64,000 bases of DNA from Ianthella basta (lineage: Eukaryota; Porifera; Demospongiae; Verongiida; Ianthellidae): positions 947,384 to 1,011,383 of the forward strand of contig OZ025886.1 in the NCBI GenBank assembly GCA_964019415.1, given 5' to 3'. The notes under the pieces were generated by a model, which ran no database searches, was not told the origin of the DNA, and worked only from the letters and a program-made list of their open reading frames with translations. Positions 44,031 through 64,000 of the stretch are shown here, piece by piece. Position numbers and translations under genes: made by a program. The first letter of the stretch is position 1. Each line of letters begins with the position of its first letter.

Positions 44031-44131
44031 TGTACGTACACAGCTACATAAAATGCTACAGTCTTCCAAGAGTCAACTGGTTGACTGTGCTAACATGTAC
44101 TTGTTGTGCGGCAAGAGCTGATGTGTATGGG
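44031..44131. repeat. Internal direct repeat, first copy
   Basis: Shares ACAGCTACATAAAATGCTAC and GCGGCAAGAGCTG-TGTGTATGGG with 45,143-45,253. Confidence 0.7.
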
Positions 44132-44298
44132 CTGGCCATCTTCACTGTACAGCATGCAGCTTAAGCGCCAATCGGTAACAGCACGACTCCCAGCACACCT
44201 GATGATGGCCTGGTATTGGCCGAAACAGGCCAAGGCCTGTTGTGTGCATTGGAGTGGTCACCAGCGCATAAGGACTGGATGTATATAATTATAATAGC

Positions 44299-44552
44299 AT
44301 GCCCGCTATATGTGCCAAGAAGGCGACGCCCCGTTTCCGGCCAGGGGCCATTCGGAAGAATGGCTGCAGGAAGCGGGGCCGTGGCCACGTGCCCGTGTTG
44401 TCTTACCAACGCCCTGGAAACATGGCCCCTGAGGCACACATTGGCCGCTCTCGCCATGGGGCTGCCGTGGCTCCGGCAATGGACGCGGCCTTGTCCTTCT
44501 CCCGTGCCATTCTAATGCCTACTCCCAGGTCCTATGGCCGCCGTCGACGACA
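44299..44552 (+). other. GC-rich ORF, candidate exon in the TIR element
   Basis: Open basic stretch (RKNGCRKRGRGHVPV ... SYGRRRRQG) ending at a good donor, ACAGG|GTGAGTGC. No family recognised. It might be captured host sequence or a transposase remnant. Confidence 0.2.
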
Positions 44553-44768
44553 GGGTGAGTGCTACTGGGGTAGGCATACAGGGACACCGCTATTGTATTA
44601 GGCAGATGTACAAAAAAGGGGGGTTAGCTTAAGGACAACACAAGGTAAAATAAATGGTATCTGTTCTACTGTGGGGCCATTAGGCAGTACAATTGGTTTA
44701 AAAATAAAGGGGATTCAGGGTGCGACAACACAAGGCACAAGAAATGGTCTATGTTTTACATGTGGTAC

Positions 44769-44951
44769 TTAAGATAGGTCCATGTCCTCCACTTGTTGGT
44801 GCTGCGATAGGTTTGGCCTTGCCCGCTGCCCTGGCCAGGGGGTGCAGGCCCAGGCAAGTGAGATGGCCCCGTCGGCCTGCTCTGTTATTGCAAGGTGCAG
44901 CTGACCTTGCGTGGTGTCCACAACAATGCGCACTCTGCAGGGAAGTAGCAT
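44769..44951 (-). other. Minus-strand ORF, candidate last exon in the TIR element
   Basis: A 60-codon ORF (RVRIVVDTTQGQLHLAITEQ ...) with a strong acceptor TTCCCTGCAG just inside its start and a stop at the end. No family recognised. Confidence 0.2.
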
Positions 44952-45082
44952 AGGAGAAGAGTTAGAGGCCTATTTCAGGGCCTGCAGTGCGTACAGCTTA
45001 CTCTCTAGCTGCCATAATCTCGCACTGGCCTGCATAATTGTTTACTTTCCTCCTATCTACCACTAGGCTGGGTGCTGGAATG

Positions 45083-45086
<4 letters not shown>

Positions 45087-45135
<49 letters not shown>

Positions 45136-45136
45136 C
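45087..45136. repeat. (GT)n microsatellite
   Basis: GT tract directly before the second internal direct repeat, matching the layout around 44,031. Confidence 0.9.
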
Positions 45137-45142
45137 GTGTGT

Positions 45143-45253
45143 GTACATACACAGCTACATAAAATGCTACAGTCTACCTCGGCTAAAGAGTCACCTGGCT
45201 GACTGTGCTACCTTGTGCTTGTTCTGCGGCAAGAGCTGCTGTGTATGGGTTGG
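45143..45253. repeat. Internal direct repeat, second copy
   Basis: Diverged copy of 44,031-44,131. Confidence 0.7.
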
Positions 45254-45429
45254 TTCGTTGTGGAGCTGTGTCCCAAAGGCCAGAGGTAACCTGTGTGGGT
45301 GGGCGGCGCAGTCACACTGCAGTGTCAGGCGTGTAGTGCACCTGCCTTTTCTGTCCAGTGTCATTTGTGCTCTTTCTAGGTGTTACATGTGAGCATTATT
45401 TGTATATGCAGATGTACATAGGGCTGCCT

Positions 45430-45447
45430 GTGTGTGTGTGTGTGTGC

Positions 45448-45527
<80 letters not shown>

Positions 45528-45552
45528 TGCGTGTGTGTGTGGTGTGTGTGGG
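45430..45552. repeat. (GT)n microsatellite
   Basis: Long GT tract with short interruptions at both ends. Confidence 0.95.
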
Positions 45553-45833
45553 TGGGGCAGCCTTCTCTCGGAGTGAATGCTGTAGCAAGCCCAGCCTTTG
45601 TGCAGACACCTGTCGTGCAGCCGATAAAGAAGTCAGTGTGTATCATGGGTGCTGTGCAGACTTATGGCTACCCCTATGTATGTATAGCTGGATGTGGCTG
45701 TGCATGTATGCATGGGCGTGGATCTGCCTGTGCAGGTGTACGTGCTGCATGGGTATATACTTGGGAAGGCTTCTCTGTGTTGGGGGAGTGGTGTGTGGGT
45801 GCAGCCTTGTTGCAGCATAGGGTCGAGTACATA

Positions 45834-46480
45834 CTATACAGTGTGACTGTGTCCCTAGGACACACACCCTATGCCTAACCCCGCCTCCACCCAAATGGGA
45901 CTACCCCCAATGTGCAAGCGTCCGCATGCAGCCATTCTTCCTTCGATAAGGGAGGGGGGTTAAACCATGCACACTATAGAGTGCGCCCACTTGTGTCCAG
46001 TCTTCCTTGGATAAAGGGGGGGAGACCATGCATACTATACAGTGCCCCTAGGACACACCCCCTATGCCTAACCCCTCCTCCAACTAAATGGGAATACCCC
46101 CAAACTGCAAGTGTCTGCATGCAGCCATTCTTCCTTCGATAAAGGGGGGGGGGGGGGTTAGACCATGCATACTGTAGAGTGTCGCAAGGACACACCCCCT
46201 ATGCCTGACCCCTACTCCACCCACATGGGAATACCCCCAAAGTGCAAGTGTCCGCATGCAGCCATTCTTCTTTCGATAAAGGGGGGTGGGGGTTAGATCT
46301 TGCACACTATAGAGTGCCCCACTGCCGCCCCTGCCCCCTTGAGCTAGCCCCTCCTCCACCCAACTGGGGAACCCCCCAAAGTGCAAGCGCCCACTTGTGT
46401 CCAGTCTTCCTTGGATGGGGGGGGGGGGGTTAGACCATGCATACTATACAGTGTGACTGTGTCCCTAGGACACCCCCCCT
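45834..46480. repeat. Tandem repeats of about 136 bp
   Basis: About four and a half copies, each with CCTAGGACACACCCCCTATG, AATGGGAATACCCCCAAA, GCATGCAGCCATTCTTCCTT, a G-run and ACCATGCATACTATACAGTG. Copies differ in the length of the G-run (7-14). Confidence 0.85.
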
Positions 46481-46814
46481 TAGTTTATGCCTTTGATAGG
46501 CCATGGAGTTACAGTGTTCCCCCAGGGGACTCCCCTGGACCCCTCCCATCCACAGCCCGGGGGATACCCCAGGCCCCCTTAGGCATCCCCCTTTCTACTT
46601 CCTCTCACTAACTGTGCACACAGGTTGCCAAGACAGTTGTTCACCATGCAGCTTCTGACGCTCTATGACGCTTGGCGGTCAGCTATGACGCGCACTGATG
46701 GGCTATGATGCTCGCCGCCGTGCTATGATGCACGCGTGGCGCTGTGCACCTCTTGCGCAATCCTTGCGCAATACCTAGCAGGCCTGCGGGACATGAAACC
46801 GTAGCCCTTCAGAA

Positions 46815-47674
46815 CACCAGGTCCAGCATCATGTAGGCCCAGTGGGAGTTGAGAGAAAGCAGCAGTGACTGCCACAGCCGCTCCATTTCACTCGTTCACT
46901 TAGCTGGAGCGTTCGATCTTCAACTTACAGCAGTTCGCCTCCCGGTCAACGAACGAGCAGCTGCTGTACGAGCATGACTCCCATCGGATCCGATGAAGTT
47001 CTCGATGATTGCGCAATAATAAAATGGCGGGGCAGCCGAATAATGTGCAAGAAGCTTAAGATTGTAATTATTGCACACAGCAAGCAAAATTGACGTTTCT
47101 ATAAGCACATGCCATAATGAAAGTAAAGGCATACTTGAAACCATGATGTTTTACTTGAGGAAGCAGCAAAAAGTACTTACAAATTGTAGTAATTCTTAAT
47201 CTTTGTCCATTTCGTTAGAGGCTTCAAGTGGTGGGATATTCTTACTCAAATGTAGGTCATATTCCATGTTTTCTAGAAATGCAGAGGTACAAGACTGCAG
47301 CGCACACATGTTTTATTACATAGGAATCCACTCATTAGCTCAAAGCCAGTCAACAGTTCATGCACACATGTAAATATGTATAGCTATAGCTACTATGAAC
47401 GTAGCTACTATTCAAGGAGGAAAGTTTAGAATTACACACTCAGCACTAGCACCTTCAGCACTGTGCCAGCCTGAACGATGATCCCACCACATGGACTGTC
47501 TGACAGCATGTTGAAGCAGTAGCTACAGATTGCTGTTACTCCAAGCTCCCCGCTTAGCTATTAGCTAGCTAGCTTCCTTTCTACTCAGCTGCAGGATGTA
47601 GAACACAGTCATGGGTAAGCAGGGCCATGGACACTTGGGGCATGCAAGTTGCAAAGCTCAAAGTACTACTACAC
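46815..47674. other. Conserved block, unit 2
   Basis: Continues the paralogy with 19,220-20,066 after the TIR element. No gene recognised. Confidence 0.45.
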
Positions 47675-47814
47675 TACACCCACAGGGGTGCTAAGGGGCT
47701 AACCATAACACTCTGTGGGAGTAGTGGCAACACCCCACATTGTTTTGTGTTTGTGGGGTGTTGTGGTATATAACACCCCAGTTTTACAGTGTGTAATGTG
47801 CGCATACATACATA

Positions 47815-47976
47815 CAGCGGATTTATGCAACCTTGCAACAGTTCCCGCACCATGGGCAGTCGTTACCTAGGATACGGACTGGTACTGTACACACCTATTA
47901 TATGTGGCCCTGTTCGTATCCTAGGTAACGACTACCCAGGTATGGGAACTGTTGCAAGGTTGTATAAACCCCGCTG
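47815..47976. mobile_element. 162-bp Tc1/mariner-like MITE, unit 2
   Basis: TA-flanked, CAGCGG...CCGCTG TIRs of about 60 bp, sister of 20,210. Confidence 0.85.
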
Positions 47977-50063
47977 TACACGCATACAATAATCATTTGC
48001 CAAACATGAAACACTAGCAGGGCGCCCGCCTCGGCGGGCTTCTGCTACGGCGAGTCGCACAACAGAGAGTCGGTCCCAGCCAGTTTTGACGTATGTGAGC
48101 TGGTAGCAACGGAAGGTAGCTGCTATATTACGACGGCCGAGTTTAAAGTCGATCGTTGAACGACAGCGAATCAAACCGTCCGACAACCGGAAGTCAAGGG
48201 AGCGATAATTAATCAAATGGCCGTCAGCCATGAACGAAAAACCGGAAATATAAGGATATCTCTTCAAGAACTGCAAAACGGGCGATTTCAACCCGCGGAG
48301 GACACTCGCGGAACCCCACTTTATAATCCCTGAGAGTTTGGTGACGTTCTGTGCAGTAGTGTTTGCCCGAATCGCGAACGAACAGACAAACAAACAAACG
48401 AACTGAATTATATATATAGATGTTAATGACCAAAGAGCCTAGGTTCTTCTATGAATGAAAGTGTCTCAGTTGCTGTGTACGTGACTAGTCTAGTGTGGGC
48501 TGTTCTGGTACACGTATAGTTTACAAAAGTACTCTACAAGGACACATGTATGCTAGTAGACATCTGTCTGATGTCTGCAACACCAGATGTCCCTAACCCC
48601 CCCCCCACACACACACACACATGCATGCTGGTCGCATGGTTGTATGACTACACTTGGTTATACAGTTGGATACACCATACGTATGCAGCACTTTATTCTG
48701 TGGAAGTTAATATTCGCAGTTTTGATGGATCAGAGACCATGCCGTCGCAAAACTTTTATATAGGAATCAGTAGCAACACAATGTACCAATCCAGCATCAC
48801 AATTTAAAAGAGTACTAGTGTGAAATTCACAAAGTGATCAATCTGTGGAATCTGTTATCGATAATATATATAATTATAAGTATGAAACTGGAACAATGGA
48901 AGCCCAATCTTGTAGCCAGCTATATATAGCTATGTAGATGGCACAAACATTTAACAATGTGTAGATAAACGGTGTTTACTTCACGTATGCACACGGCACA
49001 ATGGCACTGTTGGGATCAGAGACAGGTTGCATCACATGGTAACTGCAGTAGACATTGTGCACTCACTGTAGGCTATAGCTCTATAGCCACACAGCTAGCC
49101 ATGTACATATTGCAACATGATGTTCATGTATTAGCACTCGTAACCTACGTAAAATCCGCAATGCGCCGTAGAACAAGCCCTTCACTGCCATGTTATAGAC
49201 ACCTTGGGCTTTCATACGAGGCATAGCACAATAGCGTGAAAACTGGCAGAAGAGCACTAGGGGAAGATTAAAGGATGCCAGCATCGGCTGTAATTTTGCC
49301 ATTGTAGTAGTAAAACTACGCTTTAGAGGATAATACTCACTGGAAAGTTGTCCTTTCTGCTGCACACCAACGTTAATCCCGCATTTCTTCAGTTTCCATG
49401 GAGAAAAAGGAAGATGAAATAGTGTATTTTTGGATGCATGAATAGTATCCTGGTTCCAATTCCCAATGGCAACTATAAATCTAAGTTGCCACTGCGAACA
49501 GCTGTGACCGTACTATATGTTATACATAGTACTATATAAACATACATACATACTGACATATATACCACCAGAAGCATAACACGAAGCCATACAACAAGAT
49601 GTCAAAACGAAAACAAAATGGAGGCTGCCTGCAGCAGCCCCTAAAAATGTCTCTAGATCCCATCACCTCTACATGTACACACATGCACAACAAAGTGATG
49701 ATGAGAGAATCTGAATGAATGCAGATTGCAGCTGCTAGCAATGAATATCATTAACAAAGAAGACTATATGGAATTACAGATACTTACGTAGCTAGTACTA
49801 GACAAGATGCATATCTTCATAGAAGTATAGTATAGATTAGAAGAGAGTACGTAGTTGCTAGCCCCTATTTTGTCATCTCACACGATTACAAATGTAGCCT
49901 GCATGCATAACAGTACAGTAATTTCATTGGCCAGTGCAAGGTGTGGAGTTTACATGTTCTTCTTGACCCTACTTTCTCCTGCCCCCGCACGAGATGGCAC
50001 TGTAAGGGCTGGCAACTAGACTAGGAAACAGATGGAGGAATACTGAGCAGCATTGACAGTTAA
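47977..50063. other. Conserved block with empty sites
   Basis: Paralogue of 20,372-27,547 without the MITE, LINE and TTAA element; empty sites at 48,117, 48,337 and 50,060. It carries the same unassigned minus-strand ORF (49,081-49,365). Confidence 0.6.
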
Positions 50064-50636
50064 ACACTGCTACACCAGACACCTGAAATGGCAGGGTTAG
50101 AAAACAATGCATTGAAGACACTCACACTGCAAAATATTTGGACTGGAGCCGTCATGATAGAGCAGTGATGTACGTATACTATGCATAAATGAATCTCTTT
50201 ACATAGAACAAGATTATTGAAGCTACCGGGTACTATAACAGGGAAAGAGCCCATCTTTATATACTAATCAGTATTTTCTGTGTACTTAATCAGTTCTATG
50301 TGTACAGTGCAAGTGAGTGCAGGCTGTTCTGAAGGTGTTCAAACAGTCTGGCACAGTCTAAGGTTGGGTGGTGAACTCAGTCCCTAATTTAATGTTGACT
50401 GAAGGCATCTTCTCTGCCATAGGAACTATGCATACATCACACTCTGAAGGGGTGGAGGAGAGTGGTGGGAAAAGAGAAATATGGAGTGTGGGGTTGGGAG
50501 GCCAGAGGTTGCAGGAAGCATGTTTGAGTGCTAAAAAGGTGCTATCAAACATGAGGTCACAATGCACCTTTGCTCATTACATATGACAACTGCATGAGCA
50601 AGCTTATGTTCTGCCTTCGCTTGATTATTGCTGCAC

Positions 50637-51200
50637 AGTGTGGTATGGTTGCTCTAGAAAAGACAGTCAACGTCTCCAGAGGCTCTTCAACTATGGATGT
50701 AGAATAGCTCTACACAAGGATCGCCAGTACTCCGCATCTGCTTTTCATGCTGACCTGGGACTCACCACTCTAGAAAGGTGAAGACAGCTACATCTTGCAC
50801 AGATGGTGTACAAGTGTCATTCTGCACTGGCACCTCCGTATTTGGTATCTCTCTTCCATACTCCTACACACCACCACAACACTTGGACATGGGCACTAGT
50901 AAACCTACCAAGGACAAAGACCTCCTTTGGGCAAAAGGCATTTAGTTTTGTCAGAGCGAGCAAGCAAGTGGAGATCACTACCAAAATCAGTTAGGGAAGC
51001 CAGTTCACTGCACGAATTCACCAGTCTGGCCAGGAGCATCACATTTAATAACTGACATTATTTCTATTTGGTCTTGAACACTACATGATAATTATTATTG
51101 CATGTGTATATGTATTCTGTTGCACTGGGTGCCTAGAATAGTAGCCTCTATATATGGCTAAAGGCTTCGCCTGCAGAATAAAAAGCTTTCCTATCCTATC
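50637..51200 (+). pseudogene. LINE 3' end, unit 3 copy
   Basis: CR1/L2-type C-terminal remnant. In this copy MVYKCHSALAPPYLVSLF is readable, matching the conserved LAPPYL segment of the family. Confidence 0.7.
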
Positions 51201-51252
51201 CACACACGCACACACACATACACGTGCGCACACACACACACACACACACACC
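51201..51252. repeat. (CA)n microsatellite at a LINE 3' end
   Basis: Same layout and interruptions as at 1,699. Confidence 0.85.
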
Positions 51253-52360
51253 CAAGCACAAAGCCAGCAGTTTGAATAATATATTTCACATCATCTCCGA
51301 TCAAATAATTTATTTTAGCAAACAAAATTTCACTCTGATGTACATACGTAATACATACTTCAATTGATACTAGCAATACATACGTAGCAATACAAGCAAT
51401 ACACACTTGATATCATGTATCCACTATATTGTGTCATGTATAGACCTATAGCTCACTCTCCTACTGTATCATGTGTGGACCTATGGCTATCCTACTCAGA
51501 TACAGACACTACGTGTTACTCATTGTATGCTACAGTTCTACCTTGTGGGTTTACTACATGTGAGCCAGAGGCATTCACAAACTATCAATTCCTTGCTATT
51601 CAAAGTTGGGGCTGTCATTGATTGCAGAGTCCTGCGTATGGTCCGGTGGAAGAAAAGCTTAACATGGCAAATTGACCAAAACATGTAAGACAGTCTCTCA
51701 TAAAACACCTCACACAAACAATTGATGAACAAAGTAATATGTACCATTTGATTCTCCTTAAACTTTGAATTCCCTTTTCTGCCTTTCCCTTCTTGACTGT
51801 ATGGATATCAATACACAGTTCCATTATGCATAATTATTATGATGATATCAAGGATGCAATACAGTATGTAATAGCATTGTAACAAGTATTGCATGCCAGA
51901 TGTCAGTCAAAGCGTTGGCTTGGACAATGAAGTGTTGGCTGGTGTGCTTATACATACAAAGAAGAATCAATCAACAATCACTGCATGCTCAGCAAGCAAC
52001 ACATACTTATTCCATCAACCAGATGGAAAACTATTAGTTTGCAAGACAATTTTTGTCATAGGTTAGGCTAAACGCACTTCTGAGCTAAGGCATACAGCTA
52101 TCGCTTTGTCATTTTTCTGCAATATTATGTAATATAAAGTAATATTATGATATTTGTATATAGTTGCTCTTTTCAGTCAGCCACAGCGCATGTACAGTGG
52201 GGCATATATATATACACATGTACAGGAGAACACAATTGTGGCATTACTTAGCTTTCAGTGGGCTGCAGATATATGGGTTAGAGAAATTAGCAAGGAAGTT
52301 CAATTAATGACAATTTCTGGAGCATCTGGAATCATGTCCACTAGAAGCATGTCATTTGTA
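51253..52360. other. Region beyond the receptor tail, copy 3
   Basis: Paralogue of 2,450-3,539. No domain recognised. Confidence 0.4.
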
Positions 52361-61933
<9,573 letters not shown>

Positions 61934-62567
61934 CTGCAGGGAATGTGGAGCAAAAGAATATGTATATACAAGTGGATGCAGTCGAAACATTCCCAGAAGA
62001 AGTATCATGTTAGTTAGTTGTGTCATGATGTTACAGAGAAGGCTTTGTGCTACATTCAGCCTCCCTTTCTTGAGCAACTTACTGGACTGCAGAGTAACAT
62101 GAATGTATACGTAGTGCCTGTATGCAAAGCTACTTTGTTTACTAGCATAATATAAATGTTCTTTCAACTTAAAAGGAATTTAGGAATGTCCAGCAGTAAA
62201 AGCAAAGAAACAAGGTACTCAGCACTACGATTTCCTCATTTCTGTGGACTTCATTTGACATTCCTAATTCCCTTGTATACAGACCCAAAATGTTCCATGG
62301 ATGTAAAAGACATTTTGCACTTTGCCGGCTGTAAGTGTTTTAATTATACTTTGCTCAAATTGATGTGCATTCCCTAACATTAGTGCTAAAGGAGAATCCC
62401 TCTGAGCTACAGTACTACTTCAGAAATGTTTCTCCTCAGACAGCCATTTGCCAGTGCTCAACATACAGCAAATAGAGGCATGCCTTCTGCTGCAAATTAT
62501 CCAAATGTGCACAATTACATGTAGTCAGTTCTGCTTCTTGAAATGCCACATAATGTAAAAAGGAATA
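61934..62567. other. Upstream of EGF cluster 3, no gene recognised
   Basis: Paralogue of 12,942-13,602. No signal peptide exon found. Confidence 0.45.
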
Positions 62568-62748
62568 CAGTAGTCCCTCTTTAGAGAGACTACCTTTAGG
62601 GACCAGTCAGAAACGATCCTTCAAATTAAGGGGTGGTCTCTCAAAGGAGGTGTCGTGCATGTGTGCACTGTATGCATCCGTGACTAGCAAAGCTGGTCTC
62701 ATACATAGGGTGGTCCTTTACCAGGGGGTCTCTCAAAGGGGACTACTG
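62568..62748. mobile_element. Tc1/mariner-like MITE, unit 3 copy
   Basis: 181 bp, CAGTAGTCCC...GGGGACTACTG, flanked by TA on both sides; best-preserved copy. Confidence 0.8.
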
Positions 62749-63500
62749 TAAGTGGAATATGCTCGCTTATAGTACAACAATATTTGCACTCTAAACACAT
62801 GCATGCTCTAAATTGTGTATACACTCCAACTAACAATGATTGCCAGTAAACTTCTCGGCTTTCTCCAAAATGTGATGTATCCCATACATACTGCTATAGC
62901 AATGAAGTACGCATGTAGCTACAATTAACACAATAGGGGTGAGCTGTAATACAGGTGTCAGTAGTGTGCATCCAGCCTTGCAACTTTCTAAAATAATTCA
63001 GAATATGTGGATGGTTATAAATTATGGTGATATAGCACATTAACAAGTGGCTGGACTAGAGAGGAATCACAGACATAAATTAACACTGATAGAAGATTGA
63101 TGAAGGTGGATAAAATATGAAATGCAGACTTATAGGCAGATTGAAAGTGGGGGAGATTCAACATGGTGAAGACATTGCTGCAGAGCTGGAAGAAAAGGTT
63201 ATTAGAGGAGAAGGGTACCAGTAGAACAACTACACTGAAAGATTATCATGTAATTAATGTAAGAAGACCTTGATGGAGATAGAATACAGCATACCTCCCT
63301 TACAAAGGACACCTAAAATTCAGGACACTTCTCTAACAATGGCATGAGCCCACTGTCCCAGTTACGTATGTACATGGAGAGGTGCAACACTTCTGAAAGT
63401 GGACACCTATCTAATCAGGACACTTGGGCCTGTCCCAAACTGTCCCAAAGACATCCTTAATAGAGAGGCCTAAGTAATATGAGAAAGTTGAAAACTAAAT
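62749..63500. other. Upstream region, unit 3
   Basis: Paralogue of 34,884-35,640. No gene recognised. Confidence 0.45.
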
Positions 63501-63514
63501 AAATTTCTGCCCTT

Positions 63515-64000
63515 TTATCACAGTGTGACAATTTAGCAGTGGTGCACGTGATCAATGCACGCTCAAGTAGAGACAGGACCTTGATGCACTTGTTAAGATG
63601 TGTCCATTTTTGTGCTGTGTATGACTTCCAACTTAGAGCTGAGTACTTACTAGGGCGTTGGAATGTCATCGCAGACTCTGTTTCTTGCAACAACATGCAG
63701 GTGTTCTTCAAAAAGGTCCCATCAGCCCTGCGCGAGCCTACCCCCTTTCCCCCATCAGTATGGGAGTTTCTCACGGGTCAGCAGCAGGATTGGCAGTGGC
63801 CCATTTGGAGAGAATGCATCAAGAACTCATCACAAACAGCCTTGCAGCGAGCACTAGGAGGAGGTCCTAGGCAACCAGCCAATCCGAGTTCATCAAGTTC
63901 TGCTTGCATCTAGGGGTTCCGTCCATACCAACCCAAGAGCATATACTGATCTTATTTATAGCAATTTGTCGCAACACTTGTGCCACAGTTCTGTTAGGTT
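63515..64000 (+). pseudogene. DIRS-like RNase H end, cut by the window edge
   Basis: Open frame over the RNase H C-terminus: VVHVINARSSRDRTLMHLLR, then CAVYDFQLRAEYLLGRWNVI and ADSVSCNN. It is better preserved than the unit 2 copy at 35,655 (no frame break before the stop at 63,911). The recombinase part begins near 63,900 and runs out of the window. Confidence 0.7.

Larger units (their letters stand above)
42339..46805. mobile_element. 4.5 kb TIR transposon, probably non-autonomous, private to unit 2
   Basis: TIRs of about 42 bp (left from GCTCTGGTTTCATGTACCGC, right ending GACATGAAACCGTAGC; both contain GCTAGGTATTGCGCAAG) are flanked by the 9-bp duplication CCTTCAGAA at 42,330-42,338 and 46,806-46,814. 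Unit 1 has the empty site TACCTTCAGAACACC at about 19,213. Just inside the ends are repeats of TATGACGC / GATGACGCG. A 9-bp duplication fits Mutator-like or Merlin-like movers. No transposase domain was recognised; the interior is largely tandem repeats. Confidence 0.85.
27941..50457. repeat. Tandem array unit 2
   Basis: Second copy. It is colinear with units 1 and 3 but has lost about 5.4 kb (all Ig/FN3 exons) at about 32,053 and three EGF exons at about 32,541. It has gained about 1.5 kb at 28,863-30,343, a foldback element at 31,767, a segment at about 38.8-40.2 kb and the TIR element at 42,339-46,805. It keeps empty sites for three insertions of unit 1. Confidence 0.85.

Overview
The window looks like intron-rich metazoan DNA, most likely from a demosponge. 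The reasons are small GT-AG exons coding EGF, Ig and FN3 modules, many (CA)n tracts and short palindromic AT-rich motifs, dense MITEs, and CR1/L2-type and DIRS-type retroelements. The taxonomic call is an inference from style, not from a marker gene.

The main structure is a head-to-tail tandem array of one large unit, present about two and a half times: unit 1 at about 945-27,940, unit 2 at 27,941-50,457 and unit 3 at 50,458 to the right edge. Corresponding exons lie 21-28 kb apart (transmembrane exons at 3,827, 31,618 and 52,650). Read along the minus strand, each unit has a cluster of calcium-binding EGF exons, then FN3/Ig exons, a juxtamembrane pair, a transmembrane exon and a possible very short cytoplasmic tail exon. 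The exon phases agree from end to end (EGF, Ig and FN3 exons are all phase 1-1), so I read each unit as carrying one type I receptor gene on the minus strand. The 5' end (signal peptide) was not found.

The three gene copies have diverged. Copy 3 is the most complete (6 EGF, FN3-Ig-FN3-Ig-FN3, juxtamembrane, TM). Copy 1 has lost most of its third FN3 exon, including the splice acceptor, and reads into a stop, which predicts a truncated secreted form or a pseudogene. Copy 2 has lost all Ig and FN3 exons in a deletion of about 5.4 kb, which leaves an EGF cluster joined in a compatible phase to the TM exon. One EGF exon has lost its acceptor AG in copies 1 and 2 but not in copy 3.

Between the receptor clusters lie mobile and repetitive DNA. 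There is a nearly full-length CR1/L2-like LINE (20,978-24,374) with a 2A ribosome-skipping motif near its N-terminus; a TTAA-flanked element with a THAP-like fragment (26,105-27,543); a 4.5 kb TIR element with a 9-bp target duplication (42,339-46,805); several MITE families; a TRIM-like element; pieces of a DIRS-like element (RNase H and tyrosine recombinase); a Penelope-like remnant; and a minisatellite built of RFX X-box-like palindromes. Because the array is duplicated, several of these insertions have an empty site in the sister copy inside this same window, which fixes their ends and shows that they moved after the duplication. No tRNA, rRNA or CRISPR feature was seen.
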